Source of the DNA: Pyronema omphalodes
Taxonomy: Eukaryota; Ascomycota; Pezizomycetes; Pezizales; Pyronemataceae
NCBI GenBank assembly: GCA_024516155.1
Contig: JAJJXM010000092.1
Coordinates: 93,537-157,536, forward strand
Direction: 5' to 3'
Length of the DNA: 64,000 nt
Shown here: positions 32,408 to 46,064 of the stretch, piece by piece
Position numbering within the stretch: position 1 is the stretch's first letter
How the letters are laid out: every line of letters begins with the position of its first letter
The notes under the pieces: model-generated
Databases searched by the model: none
Seen by the model: only the letters and a program-made list of their open reading frames with translations
Told to the model about the DNA's origin: nothing
Program-made: the position numbers and the translations under genes

Positions 32408-34342
32408 CTTCTCGGCAACGTCCTCTACGCCCTAATCGCCCTCGTACTATTCTTCGGTTTTCTCGTCGGTGTCATCATCTCAGCTCGGGCCACCAACACC
32501 GACTACAGCAAAAAGAATCTCGAGTCACAATCACCCTCAGGTCTTCGTCGTCCGTCACACCTAAAAACATGGTTCCGCCGACACTTTGTCTTACCAGCAT
32601 TATTCGGACGCAAACACATTGAAACAGTCGGCTATTACCAGCTTCCTACACGCGGACAGACATTACTCATCACATCTTATATTCTTCTCAATGTTTCCTT
32701 CCTGGCAACAGATTATGGAAGAGATGGTAGAAGTGTCAATGCGATGGGGAATAGAGCGGGCCATCTTTCTATGGTTCAGATGCCGATTATGTTCCTCTTT
32801 GCCGGAAGAAATAATTTGTTGATCTGGATCACTGGGTGGTCTTATAATGAGTTTCAAGTGTTCCATAAATGGATCGCTAGAGTAGCCACGCTAGAGGCGA
32901 TCCTTCATTCAGCTTGTTATGGATATTTTGCAGCACAGAAACGTAAGTCTTGGTGTAGAACGAAGATAATCATTCCTAAAATACTAACGACAACATAGAA
33001 TGGAAGAACTCTGATAAAACCTATTATGATGCATGGATGAACGGAATCGCAGTAAGTGTTTCGTTCGATGAGGGTTACGACGAAGCTGAAGTGCTGATTC
33101 CAAATCCCACAGGCTACATCAGTTATGTCACTAGTAATGTGTTTCAGCATGATGACCGTCCGCCGACGATGGTTCGAATTCTTTCGCATCATCCACATCC
33201 TCGGTGGAATCCTCTTCCTGATCTTCCTCTTCTTGTAAGCCCGCCCCTTCATTATCCATAATATGCCACCACTAACCCTGTCCAGCCACGTCCGCTCCAT
33301 GCCCAACGGCTACACACCCTACATCTGGACCTGTGTATCGATCTGGCTCGTAGACCGTTTCCTCCGCATGGTCCGCTTGTGCTACTTCAACCGGAACGGC
33401 CGCCAAACCGCCAAAATCAAACTCATCGGCAACTCCACCCTTCGCGTCACAGTGGAAGTAAATATCCCCGATATCGGCTTCCAGCCAGGTGCTTTCTATT
33501 ACCTCTACTTCCCTGATACATGGTTCTTCTGGCAATCACACCCTTTCACTGCTGCAAGCTGGAGACCAGCATCCCCCGGAACTGCACAAGCGCCCAATAA
33601 AGTGATTGTGGCGTTGCGACAAACTACTCCCCATTCACCGCAGACGAGTTCCGATGAAGAAGGAGGACAGAAGAAGAATAAACAGTCAGAGAAGAAGAAA
33701 CAATCAGAACGGAAGGTGGTATACGAGCAGCAGCGTGCGCCGCAACGAGCGAAATTGACGTTCCTGATCCGAGCAAGAGGTGGTATGACGAGGACGTTGC
33801 TACAGCAGCTATCACTAGGTGGGAAGTTGTCGCTACCATGTTTACTAGAAGGACCATATGGAATTGCTAGACCCGTGCAGGCGTTTCATACTGTTATTAT
33901 CATAGCCGGAGGAGTGGGAGTTTCCACAGCGCTACCATATTTGACGACGCATCTGTCGCAAGAGGTGGGGGTTACGAAGAGATTTGTGCTGATCTGGTCT
34001 GTGAGGGAAGGGACGATGGCGGAAAAGACCTTAGAAGGAATCAAGGGATTGTCGTTTAGAAAGGATGTAGCGTTAAAGGTTTATATTACTAGATCCAGCG
34101 AGAAGGATAGTTGGAGGTTGCCGTTGGGGGTTAAGGTTAGGTATAAGAGGCCGATGATTGAGGAAAGTATTCTCAAGGAAGCGAGAAATAGGATTCATGG
34201 AACTCCCATGGCGGTTATTGCGTGCGGAGGTGGGCCGGTGGTGGATTGTGCTAGAAGGGGGACGGTGATGGCACTGGAAAATGCAGCGGGAAGGAAGGGG
34301 GAGGGAGAGATTTTGTATTGGGAAGAGGGATATGGCTGGTAG
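32408..34342 (+). CDS. Ferric reductase, FRE family (5' end unresolved)
   Basis: Plasma-membrane flavocytochrome that reduces Fe3+ (or Cu2+) outside the cell with cytosolic NADPH. Exons visible: 32408-32942, 32999-33051, 33113-33234 and 33286-34342. Introns are 56, 61 and 51 nt, all GTAAG-type, and all junctions are in frame. Membrane segments start with NVLYALIALVLFFGFLVGVII. Haem-ligand His candidates sit in QVFHKWIAR, AILHSACYG, FRIIHILGG and LFLFHVRS. The C-terminal half has the FAD motif QSHPFTAASW, the NADPH pocket IAGGVGVSTALPYL, and IACGGGPVVDCARRG. The Lys/Gln-rich insert near 33660-33720 is unusual. The frame is closed by TAG just before 32408, so the N-terminal extracellular part and start codon must lie in upstream exons or be lost. 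Confidence 0.85.
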
Positions 34343-36800
34343 TCAAGGAAGATTAAATGTGGATAGAACTGTGGAAATCATGTCCATATGATGACTTATG
34401 ATGCAGAGAATTAACGAGAATTGTTTATGAAATATATATCACTATTGTCAAGTACCGCGATAGTCAGTCTATTATAAAATATCTGTGACGTTGATATGGT
34501 AAGATCCATACCCTGTTGAAAAACGGCCTTCCGTTACTATTGTTCATGCAACGTTCCAGTCAATGGTGTTTCACCGGTGGCAGAATCGTTTACCCATATC
34601 ATGCGCCAACGCCCGGGAAAACGTATTCCAGCTGATGCGTAATATTCGTTCACAGTTCTTGTACGCTGCAGTAGGGTCCGAACATAGACATCATCGGACA
34701 AGTCTTGTATCCTAACGTGCTCATACTCGTGCCAACCGTCTTGCTTTCTCATTGTCAAGCTTCCTCAGATTCGCCTTCTTCTTTCATGGCCAGTCGTTCC
34801 CGTTTCATTGGATTGCACTATATAGATCTCTGTTGTATGGCTAAACCAATAATTGCTCCCGGCTGTCTCCTTTTTATGTAAACCGAAAGTGATCGAGGTT
34901 TTATATAATCCTGACGAGTTCGCGGAATGCTTATATGGAGGTGCCGAACGTCTTATTTTGCCTATGATAGTATTATACCACGACAAGGAGAAGCTGTGAG
35001 GACTAGTAACCGGTGAAGCAGAAACAGCTCAGGTTGATATCAATATTCGGCGTGTTCTTTGACAGTATTGTATGAATGTTAGTGGCCATAGTATCTTGGT
35101 GGCCCAACTCAAAAAAACGCCACAATAGTACTGCCTTGTCCGTGAAGCATCCTTTCGAATCGAATACTCTCAGGAGGTGCAGGTGATATTTCGGTAGTAA
35201 GTTACTATGTGTTGACAGAAAAGGGGTATGCCAATGGAGGGTATGGAACAATGTGTATGATAGATAGTGAGGATTCCCATACCGAAAGAAAAGAGGATAA
35301 CGCATCTTGACATCGCTCTTGCTATGAGCTAGCAATGCAACGGGAGATATTGAAACAACTGAAATCCCCCGATGTAACATCAACCGATCACCTTGATTAG
35401 GAGGATGCGTATCCGTCAAATAAGTACTTGTCGTACATGGCGATGAATCGTTCATTAGGGCAATTGATTTTTCTGTGACAACAAGTCGTCATGCGCTATC
35501 ACTCGTGTGATCATGGAGCAGCCACGCTTTCGATGTCTTTATCCCTTGCAGAAGCCTCACAAACTTGAGATTTCGACAACTGTCCAATAATTCATCATAC
35601 TGCCTCGGACGGTCTTGCGCTGAGAAACGGGGGCGGCAGCCATCTGGACCCAGCCCATTCTGTCCTTCCCTGGCATCAGTACTCAAGCTCCACTAAACAG
35701 CGGCAACTACAGGTGCTGTCATGGATCTTGCAGAGGATGAGAATAGAAATATTGAGGGCCATGGAGTGACCATTATTTATGAAAGTGACAATGGAAGTGG
35801 TGCACGTATAATGCGGGATATAAAAGTTGGGTACCTTGGCCATGAGTTAGTATATGTTCCCAATGCAATCGGTAGGGCATGAGACGATAATACTGAATCG
35901 CTATTTAATGAAGTCCGGAACTGTGCAGTGTCAAATTCCTCCGCCAAAAGTAAAAACGACCGATACTGTGGATGTGCAGTAACTCCTGAGTGAGTGATAT
36001 CCGATGGTCCAGTACACAGTCTGTGTGCTGATTTTTTGTAGGTCATGAGGACCACAGATAAATTTGGTTGTATTGGAACGGGACGCGGGGTGGGGGATGA
36101 ATAAGGATCCAGTTGTTCATTTATTGATTGTACATGCATCCAATGATAAGATCATGGCAGAGAGTGACAATCAGGTACTGACTTAAGAAAATGAAACCTG
36201 AGGGTAAAGCCAGAACCTCACTGGGTGAGCTGCACAGCTGTCAAGAGTGCGTAGATAAGTAATCTCCTCATTGTCCTGGATCTGGTTCTTAATTTAGCAT
36301 TGTCAAATGACCGGAGCCCTGTATGCTGAGGGCCACCATGCTGTGTATCCCCTCTATCCCCCACCTGCCACAAACCATCCAAGGAATATGGAGGAGAGCA
36401 TCCGGTATCTGATTGATCATATGGTTCGTGGCCCTGTTGCAGGCTGCGATAAGGTAAGCAGGAACAGGATCGAGTGACACACGATGACAGAGGAAGGAAA
36501 GCAAAGGAAGAAATTAAGTAATGAGAAATATAGAGAAGGACGAGAACGAATATAATGCGCGGAAATCAACAATCACACTGCAAAGGTAGGAAAGATAAGA
36601 GTTAGGAGCATAAATGTTCGAGGACGAAGAAAAAACAGGATTTATTTGGAATAAGAACGAGTTATTTGGGATTATTTTGGAATCATTGGAGTCAGATAAG
36701 ATAATGACATCGTAGCTAAGCAAAGAAACAAGGGACGGAGCCCAGGCGGAAATAAGAACGTACAATACCTGCAAGAGACGGAAAGGGATTATGCAAGCAA
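34343..36800. other. Gene-poor region downstream of ferric reductase
   Basis: No recognisable gene. Short frames (for example 35003-35455 minus, 35777-36139 minus) carry no known domain. May contain decayed repeats. Confidence 0.5.
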
Positions 36801-36805
36801 GAGGT

Positions 36806-36960
36806 TTATTTTGTTTGTTTGTTCTGCATCATACACTGATTAATGCCTGAAAGGCCTATGCAGGAAACAAAAACTCCGGGTATCCCGTCCTCGTGGCCAA
36901 GACCACCTAGTGAGGCGCCCCTATCCCCAGATTCTGTTTCCGGCGATTGTTTCCCGATGG
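36806..36960 (-). mobile_element. LINE 3'-tail relic
   Basis: On the minus strand it reads GGTGGTCTTGGCCACGAGGA, then TTTCCTGCATAGGCCTTTCAGGC, then CAGTGTATGATGCAG and a (CAAA)n tail. LINE-A has the parallel text GGTGGTTTCGGCCACGAGGA, TTTCCCGCATAGGCCTTAAAGGC, CGGTGTATGATTAAA at about 10840-10920. Clearly the same 3' UTR family, diverged, with no coding part left. Only the last 150 bp or so are recognisable. Confidence 0.75.
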
Positions 36961-38083
36961 ATGCAGTGTCTGGACTTGGACTGGCTTTCGTCGTACGGGG
37001 GTTCTGGATGCCCTGATCAAGACGTGCTTGGAAGGATATCACTGCATCAGCACGGCACGTAGCGCCGACGAAGATTTCTATACTCACCGGTACCAGTTTA
37101 CCATCGAGCAGCAAAGGTTAAAAGAGCTTACCACCATTATCGCTTTTCGAATTCGGGAGTCAACCCTTAAGACCGATGATGTGAGATTTCGTCTGATCTC
37201 TAGCACTCTGATCAGGATTGCACAGCTATTTTCGGACTTTAAGCAGCTGAAAAGTCTGTATGGCGTTCAAATTGCGCCTGACGACAAGTTGGCAGAGAAG
37301 CAGCACAAGCAATCTGCCTTGCGCAGAGTCTGGGGCTCGCAGAAATCCCCGTCAAGCACCAGGAGCGAGAATAATGCCTTAAAAGCCGTATTAACACTCA
37401 CCGATCTGCACTGAGACAAAAATCTTGAGATAGCAACACTGCAAACTCTTGAATCACCAATCAAGAGCGTCATAGACACGTACTCGAGACTAAGATGGGC
37501 TTGCTTAGATTCCGAGAAAGTTAAAGTTCTCATTATTAGGTTAGAAAAATATAATAGTAACATGGAGTATATGGTGAATAGGTTGAATAATCGTATATAT
37601 CTCTATGACATTCCACATCCGTTTCCTTACTAATTTCATCGGATGGATTTCTAGATTTTAAAGCTGGAATGACAGCAGTTCTTGCCGAGATGACAAACCA
37701 TAAGCCATGCTCCATGGTTCAACTCCCAAGGAATGACGATTATATTGCCGAATCCTGCATTGCAATGTGGTTTGGCGGCTATCGGCAACAAAGAGTTGCA
37801 TCTAGATAGTCTAAACGTACTGATCATGTTCGCCTTGCACTTTGTAGCGTCGGAGGAATAGGGTATGTATCTTGTCTCACAAAGCTAATATTACGTTAGA
37901 TTCTGACAAGTTATTTCGAATGTAGGAAAGCACAGGATATGCTTAGCGTTATCTCCGAGTACGAGAATAAACAATCAGTGTTTTGGATTCATGCTGGAAG
38001 CGTTGAACTGTTCGAAGCCGATTTCCGAAAGTTAGCAGCCCATGTCAGAAAAGATCTCGCGCAAAAATCAATCCTACTTTGAC
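36947..38083 (+). pseudogene. Probable relic of a NACHT/NB-ARC (NLR-like STAND) gene
   Basis: Reading from 36947, 155 codons show an alpha-helical pattern (LDALIKTCLEGYHCISTAR, FRLISSTLIRIAQLFSDFKQ). After an in-frame TGA at 37412 the same frame resumes with YSRLRWACLDSEKVKVLIIR and LEKYNSNMEYMVNRL. This order resembles HeLo-like N-terminal domains of fungal incompatibility proteins. Further on, RLALCSVGGIG, a GT-AG intron (37863-37925) and KAQDMLSVISEYE give a degenerate P-loop (GGIGKAQ). VFWIHAGSVELFEADFRKLA follows, like the region after the P-loop in NB-ARC/TPR proteins. Stops separate the parts. The stops could mark unresolved introns, but I judge it a pseudogene. Confidence 0.42.
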
Positions 38084-40696
38084 CGCTCCGAAGATTCTGG
38101 ACAAAATGTAGGTGCACCGCATGATAGGTGGACCTCCGATGTGACCCTGACAGTAGTCTATGAATTAAAAACCGTATTCGGCGCATACAGAAGGGTACGT
38201 ATCACCTGCAATGATCCTGAAGCCCACTTGAAAAGATGCGCTGAGGACCCGCTTGATGTATGTTTCAAGCAGTTTTCGGCCGCCAAAATCGAGTGCATAG
38301 ATCACCCCTTATGTCGAGCGCACATCCACTATTCGTCATCCCGCGTCAGGTGATTCCGCCATGTATCAAGTTATGTATGGTGCAAAATTTTTGTGGATGT
38401 ATGGATATGAGCTTCGTGGATGTCAAATTCGTGCTTTGAGATGTTCTCATCGATTGTTGTGGAGTACATCTTTGACCTGAAGAGTGGTGATTTGTGATGA
38501 TGCACGCGGAGCAGTTTTGGCCGATCGTGAGATTGACTACCCGTCTTAATGATTTCGCGGATGTTTTCTTCGGCTTTCCGTAGTTTGTAAGGTAAGTCAG
38601 TGGTTTGTAAGGCAGTACCATGTGCGTTTCCTGGACCATTCCAGTTCATCGTGCCATTCTGGTATCAATTTGCTCCGGGTTTCGCATAGATTCTTGGCCT
38701 CCTTCTGCCCAAGATGTATCAGTCGTTTCATGCAACTCCAAGGTCATCCCAGAACTGTGATGATAATTCTGCGCCAGCGTTATTTGCCCTTCGCCGTATT
38801 CAACGTTGTATCTGGACATATTTATGCTGCATAGATTTTCTCGTCATTGGCCGTGATCTGTTATATTATGTCCTGGCTTTACCTCAATTTTGATTCTCTC
38901 CAACAATATCGCTAAACGATATGGGCAGACCAGAACTATTCCGTGTCGTACTATCGGGTAGACAGAATACCCATTCCACCTTGACCAGCGATGCTCGTGT
39001 TGACTGCTCTCTACTTTTTCCCATGCCGCTCCAAATGAATCCCAGCCAAAAGGCAACGGATATACGTCTAAATAGAAAGTACGAAAATCGTGTTGAAACA
39101 CTGGGGATTCTTGCCGCTGATCGTCCGTCTAAATTTCTATCCTACGCTATCTTGTGACGGCACTGCTTGTCGTGACGGGCATCAGTTTTTATCAGTTCAT
39201 CAGTATATGGAAGACTTGGTGGTGACAACGTACTTCACATGGATCAGCAGAGTCAAGCCTTCGAGAACTTCTGGTTGAATAGTTGAACATTGTCCGTGTG
39301 GTAAAGGTGGAGATGGATCACTGCGCGGTGATAGTTTGATAGCATGAAAGTTCAAGGAAGATAGATTGATACTGAAAGAGAGCCAATATCGGGCAATATT
39401 TCCAATCGTGTCGTAAGCGAGTGTGCGTGCCGATGGAGACCAAGATAGTCCACGCCGAAGACGAGGTGGAAGATGAAGTTAAAGTGGCAATTGATTTACA
39501 GCATGACGAATCGGACCATCAAAGAACCATTCAAGAAAAACCTGTAGCAATAAGCTATCACAATCGGACTGTGCTGCCGGGACGACTTACGCTTCAGAAG
39601 CGGCGAGGTGTCTTTCAAGTGTCGTCATCCCGGGAAAAGTATTCGTCAGCCGTTATCCAGCATCAAACTACAACACGTAAGTCTCTGTCAACTTGCTCAG
39701 TTGCTGAGCCATGCCAGATCAATGGACGCCTAAAAAGACATGTGGCTTCGCGATCTGATCGTTATCTCAACAACCACGGGACGCAGCCCTGTCCTCCACC
39801 ACGTCATGAAGAAATATCCGAGTTGATACTGCTATCTATCGCGTTGGCTAACCTGCTGATATCAAGGTACGACATTGTTTACGTACTATATTCGCGGAAA
39901 TGCGTCAGCTGCTGGTGACGACACCAGAGCTGCGATCTGTCAGAATGTAGTAAGCGTCAGGCCCTGCCACGCAACTCTGGTGTTCGATTTGATACTCCCG
40001 GATGATCCAGAGACAAATCACTGACGCCAAAGGATTTTCGTAGAGCTACAGGAATTGCCGAGAAGAATCAAGACGCGGCCCGGTGTCGGCGAATCAAGTC
40101 TGGCCGGACGGATACAGAAAGTATAAAGAAGTCTTCATGCCCACGGTTGTTGGACTCTGATCGTCCATCCAGATAATCCGGTTCCACATCGCCTGCTTCC
40201 CGACTGGACACACCGCCACTGTTCAGCAGCTCGATAGAGTTCTAAGACATTTCGAATACTATTGTCCATATAGCATGGTTTCCTGTGTAGTATCATTGTA
40301 TTTTCTTGGACATTTCTTGCATTTTCACTGAGCAGCAAAGCTTACCTGTCCGCTAAATTATGACGGATGGACTGAGGTTGCAGTAATTCCGGCAATACTG
40401 CAATCCTGCTTGTGCCGTCACTGGCAGATCCCGGGAATTGGAATCATGAGAATCATTCCCAAGTCAGGTAGCAAAGACATGCAGGGCATGAATATGATCA
40501 GGTAAGGGTCCCAGAGATCCTGCACATCATCCATCAGCATGCATACCTTTGTGCAGCGTATTGCAATGTGATGGGAGCAATGAGATCTTGTTCATAACTG
40601 ACGTGATCGATCAGCTCGGCATAGATGTTCAACAGAGCCTCCGAATGACCATCAGATCCAGTCCTCGCCGCGGACTGAACTGGTCCACATCAAAAG
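38084..40696. other. Region without an intact gene
   Basis: Several open frames of 60 to 165 codons, none convincing. The frame 39421-39918 (plus) ends with SELILLSIALANLLISRYDI. That loosely recalls the helical segment near the end of fungal DUF7580-type proteins, so it might be another incompatibility-gene fragment. I give this little weight. Confidence 0.35.
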
Positions 40697-40835
40697 TCTT
40701 TTTCTGTTTTGTATCATACACTGACCGAGGCCCGAAACGCCTATGGAGGAAAGAAACAATCCATGTATGCCATCCTCTTGGCCAAGACCACCCAGTAAGG
40801 CGCCCCTATCCCCTGCTCCCCACTATCACGGGCAG
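40697..40835 (-). mobile_element. LINE 3'-tail relic
   Basis: On the minus strand GGGATAGGGGCGCC, GGGTGGTCTTGGCC, CCATAGGCGTTTCGGGCCTC and GTCAGTGTATGATACAAAA appear in the same order as in LINE-A's 3' UTR (GGAGATTGGGGAGCC, AGGTGGTTTCGGCC, GCATAGGCC...GGCCTC, GTGTATGATTAAAA). Same family as the relic at 36806-36960, which it resembles more than LINE-A does. Confidence 0.72.
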
Positions 40836-43800
40836 CCATAGAGGAAAACGCAGAAAATGCCTTTCTACATCCCTCAAAAAGGACACAAAGTCACTGAAAA
40901 CACAGACAGCAGAACAAAAGCAGGAAAGGAAGGCAGAGCTAGGTCGCGTGGAAACTGACCACCGTGTGTAGAGTGAAGACAAACAAAGAAAGAGGAAAAC
41001 GTTTCAAACACGTCCACAACCTTCATTGAAATCACCCATCCCCATTGAACCACCGTGTTGGCCCAGTAACCTATCCCCATCAACCGTACTTCCGACCCAA
41101 CTCCCTGGCTGCCACAAACTCCAATTTCGCATTACGCAGCCAACTGTCCGAAACAATGTCAACCGGATCAAGCATTCCCCACCGAAGCTGCGGCTTTCCC
41201 GTGAATGTTTCCACATGACACACAAGAACTTGTCACTGTCTCTGCTATATAGCGAAAGCTTTGGGCGGTCATCCCTTGCTTGAAGTTGACCTCACTGGCA
41301 CTACCAGCACATGTAGGAATCCTGTTCATTGATGCTAAGGAGGTGGGTCTTAATCAGGCTGTGACATGATGCTGACAGCACGAAAGCAGTACAGTGGAAC
41401 CGTTTTATAAGTGTACCAATTGTGAGAGTAACCTCTTCATAAGCATGTGCCGTCGTGGTCCCAACGGTATTTGTATGGGTATTCAGCGTAACATCCATAC
41501 TAAAATACTGTTTACAAAATGCCAAGATCGCTGATTGTACTCTTCGGATGCAGGTGCGCCTGGACGTGTGGATATGTGTCTGCGGCGTGAGAAAGGGCCA
41601 GAAAATAGCGCCGTGCAAGTCCCTACGAAAACATCACATGCTCCGCTGCCCAACTGTTCATCAAACACTTATCAAACATGAGCACGAAACAAAACCAACA
41701 ACCATGAGTGAGACCGAGAAAACTCAGATATGTGAATTTGCCAATCATTCGGAGCAGCAACACCAGCAGAAAGCACAATGTTGCCAGATTGAGAGTGGTT
41801 GGGAATCCAAAGGCCCTGAGGAGGTATTTCTTGCTGTGTCAGAGTCTCCTTTTATCTCTATCTCACTCGTCAAAGGCGGAGTTCGGATTGGCCTTCAACG
41901 AGGTGTTGAGCCAGATTTCAAACGACATTTGTGATCGGTGTTCGATTTCCACAGAAGTTGCACCTTGGAAAATTGTTTCCCGCTTCACCAAGAAAACAGT
42001 AAAAGTTTGCGACCGTGAACTCTAAACATTGTCATCACACCAATCAGAACAAAACCAAGCTCAATCTATTCTCCCACTACTCCAAATCATGTTCTCGGGT
42101 GAATATCCCTATCTGTGCAAATTTGCCTCTGCAAAAAAGAAAAAAGTATGCTAACAACATGATGCATCTTGATGATGCAGATTGTACCTTGAACAGCAAC
42201 ACTGTGTCCAGCGCCTCTATTTTCGATAAAGGCCGCAATGCCAGTCGAGTGTCATTGTTGCAAGGCCCGCTCCTCACTGCTTCATCTCGGCAGGAATACC
42301 GCTGAGTCAACATCCAGACAACCATGCTGCACCTGCAGCTCCACCAGCCATGTCTATGTCGCCGCGATCCTGGATTCATTAGATTTATAGTTCCAGAAAT
42401 AGGCATTTCACATGCCAATCACCACGTTCCGTGCTTTCTGTACTTGCTTTAAAGAGCTGGCATTCCTGCATGATGGAAGGAAGGCCAAAGTTGATGAACA
42501 GGTGGCGATATTCATGGATATAGTTGGGAAAAAAGCATGCAACCGGTCCTGTCAGAAAATGTTCCAGCATAGAGGTGAAACTATGAACAGGCCGTAATTC
42601 ATTCCCTAACCTGCATATCGAAATCCGGATGACTTGTCTCACATAGGTATTTTTACCTTGTTTTGGAGGGCACTGCAGTTCTCCACAGGTGGATGCTTGA
42701 TTTGCCTTCACTACAGATTCCAGGGGGATAATTCGCAATGAAAAATCTTACCCATACTTGGTGGACTGAATAGGAGTACCCAATGGAACCCACATGTACG
42801 CAAGGTTACTGCGGCATGAACCTGTTCCATAATGAAACTGTTACGGCTATCTTTCCCAGCAGGTGCTGGCAGCATATACATCCAATCTACAGTTATGTTA
42901 TATAGTGCCTGGTGGTGGGAATTGGGTCCATAATTCTCAGGTTTTACACTATAACTTAACGGTCAGGACTTTGTTGTCCATGATGAAAATTACTGTATCG
43001 CCAATGCTGGTGATGGTATGATCAAGGAATTGCTTGTGCGGTACCATGGTTTCCAGTACCATTCTCTGGAGCAAGCACAGGAAAATGCACGTTGTCCCCC
43101 TACATACCGCCATTTTTCAAACATTATAACATTGATCGTCCTGGAAATGTGAAGGCCATTTTCAATCCTTGACATGGCCAGCATCGCAATGCAATTGAGC
43201 GTTCATTTGATCTTGTTGAAAACAGCACTTGGCAATCATCAATTCAGCACCTGAGTATCCATTCAAGACAGAAGTGGAAATAGAGTTTGATGGGACAGCA
43301 TTACACATTTTCATCTGCAGACATTCGGAGGCAGATGAGGCATATGAGTGGAAGGAGACTGAGCAATTGCTGGATTCTAGGTTGCAGCAAGAGACAACTG
43401 CCTGGCAGGTTGGGATTGAGGCAGGACCAATTGAGGAAATCGCAACACCAGATCATCGGATGGTTGTACTACACAATGACATTGCACAGGATCTGGCATG
43501 ATTACCTGGATCACAGCGAAAGGGATGGTGTATTAAGATAGCTTTTTCCATCTACAGAACGATGAATCTTCGTATCCATCCCACATTGCATCCCGGTGAT
43601 AACCCCAAACTGATCCTCCAGCCAAGCATCTCAAGCGCATCCTAGTATGATAGCAATAAACATTCATGGCTTCTATGCATCAGCAGAAACCTTGTTGGCA
43701 ATTAACCATTTCTCGTACAAGAGGTCCTGATACTCACTGTTCATAAGAGCAATCGGAGGCTCTGTTTTGCAAACTGCAAGAGTTTGTGCTGTTTTGTTTA

Positions 43801-45439
43801 TCTCATTCAAGGAATGTGCAGTTCCTGGCCCGGCAGATCTATGCAGTCCCTTTGCCTCAGGGAGTTCTAGGGAAGATTCAATGTCATCAGGCTGTTCATA
43901 AGTCCCATTCCTCCTCTTTTGCCATTGGGTTGCCTGTATCAGGAAACCTGGCTGGATTCCAGACCAGGAGGAATGAGTAAGAGGGAACTCGGGTCATTGA
44001 GAACTGTGCGGGTTGTTGTCAGATAGAATGCGTGGCGATGGTGTTGGGATGGCATTCTCACCACAAGGAGTATTCGGCCATGGTGGTGAGGACTGCTGGG
44101 CAAGTTGATGCTGTGTCATGACAAAATCTCCGGTAGCGCGGGTTGTTTCAAAGAGCTCAGTATATTCTCCGCAGTGAGGAAAACCAATCTTGCGGAATCT
44201 TTCGTCTTGCCGATGAAGCTATATCACAGTTGATTGCATTCTCTTCGGTCAATCGAGAGGATAATCAAAAGGCAAATTCGGTTCCAAACATTGGGTACTG
44301 CCAGCACCATTGCCTTTTCATCATCCCATCTTACCCCACAAGACCACTGTATTGTCATGAAGAGATCATGATCCTGCTTGACCTATAGAAGTGGGGAAAT
44401 TAGAGTTGCGCCAAAATTCACCACTTCAATACCTGAAAACTCACAACGTTCGATTATGACGTTACTTGACCAACATCGAGGTTTGGGGACTCCCTTAGCA
44501 TCGCCCATTTGGTTTATTCCTTGAAGTGCCCGCTCGAAGCTGGTACCCTCGAATCCAGTGTCGCTTCGTTCCCCAGCATGATCTCATTGAGCAAACCTCC
44601 TAAAACTGAAGGACCCATCTCCTTGGTGCAACAAGCTTGTTGCTTGTCAAATGTCCCGCGCACTGGATATCTAGGTGTGGGAATTCGTATGTTGACTTTT
44701 CCGGGTTGGGATCGGTCACGTCATGCTAGCGCTATGAACTGCATTTGAGCGGGCTGGGAGATTGACACATCAGGACAAAAACTCTATTGGCATCATCAGT
44801 TGAAAAATTCTGACACGAAGAGAACCAGGATCTTAGAAAATCCCACGTTTTAATCATCGAGATTAGAATATTGCTACAGGGAAGCAGGTTGACGCAGTTC
44901 GTGAAAACAGTTCCTTGCACAACCAAACGGTCAATGTTCTCAAAGAAAGTGAAGGTGGAGGCTCAGTGGTAACAAGGAACTCCGCTTCCAGTTGGAACAA
45001 TGTTCCGAGTTGAACCAAACCCTGCCCAATGTTGATGAGTTCAGCGAATCATGCAGTCAACCATTTCACATACGTTCTGCAATTCAGCCTGCGACCTTTC
45101 TTCTAATCATCAGGGCACCGGTTCTATTTACCATGCTTGCTTACACGATGCCCTCTCTGTCGGCTCGTAGCCTGCAGAGTGCGAAAGAACCCCAACAGGT
45201 CCTATGATGTCTGCAGAATCGCGGGATGTTTCCCAACAATTGTACACTGGTGTAGGAATGCCAGAATGTCCCAACGGTTGGCTGTATGTCTGGAAAAAAC
45301 AATCGCATCTCAAACAGTATATGTGGCACGGTGAAGCCAGTTGTGCTCCCATGGCTGAGGCCATGATGAAAATGAAAGAAATGCACCAGGTGCTCTCATA
45401 AGATGATCTCTGTGAGATATTAAACGCAGACGACAGGAG
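40836..45439. other. Region without a recognised gene
   Basis: About 4.6 kb with scattered open frames of up to 160 codons (for example 41455-41934) but no domain that I recognise. Composition and broken frames suggest an old, decayed repeat. I cannot name the family. Confidence 0.4.
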
Positions 45440-46064
45440 CTTTTTCTACCCGATGCAGATGGACAGGAGCCTTGCCACTGAGCCAATTGCGGGTGGAAAT
45501 GGAGACAAGTCTGGGTATACTCCCCCTGTGACTGCTAATGGGAATGGCCCAAAAAGGTACGCACTGGGGTTCATTGGTGCAGCAGCGACACCATGCTTGT
45601 GAGATTTCCTTGTGGAACCTCTTGGCTGTGTGTCCCATTGAAATGCAGAAACCTAGATGGGGACTGGCATCATTGCGTAATTCCTCACCCAGATCGACCA
45701 CTGCATGTCCAACCACAATGTACGAGAGCCTTGTGCCTGGATAACATATCCCACCATAATGTCGCTGTACAAGCACTTGGTGGTAATGCTACATTGTGCA
45801 ATGTTCATGTTCTCTGGCTCCCTGAGCATACCACATCCATGTATGTGCCAGATGACCTGGGAATTATCCGAACATGAAAGGCACATGTGCGCAACCACTC
45901 TCTCCACTGGCTGATCTTGCACCTTGATATCAATGTCAACCTCTCCGCCAGATCACAATTCTACAAGGCCCATCATTGTCACGGCGCAAACCAAACGAGG
46001 AGCTAGGACGCAACAACGTCAGAAAATAATACAAGAATCAAGACGGAAAGGAGGGTAGGAAGAT
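45440..46064. repeat. 625-bp tandem duplication, copy 1
   Basis: Begins CTTTTTCTACCCGATGCAG and ends GGGTAGGAAGAT; the second copy follows with no spacer. The copies differ at only a few bases, for example around 45907-45915, 45963, 46017 and 46051. Open frames inside are duplicated at the same 625-bp offset. Confidence 0.95.

Noticed and set aside
27768..36488. 17-bp identical word CGAGTGACACACGATGA near 27770 and 36471
   Set aside because: One shared 17-mer in 64 kb is close to chance level, and the flanks do not match.
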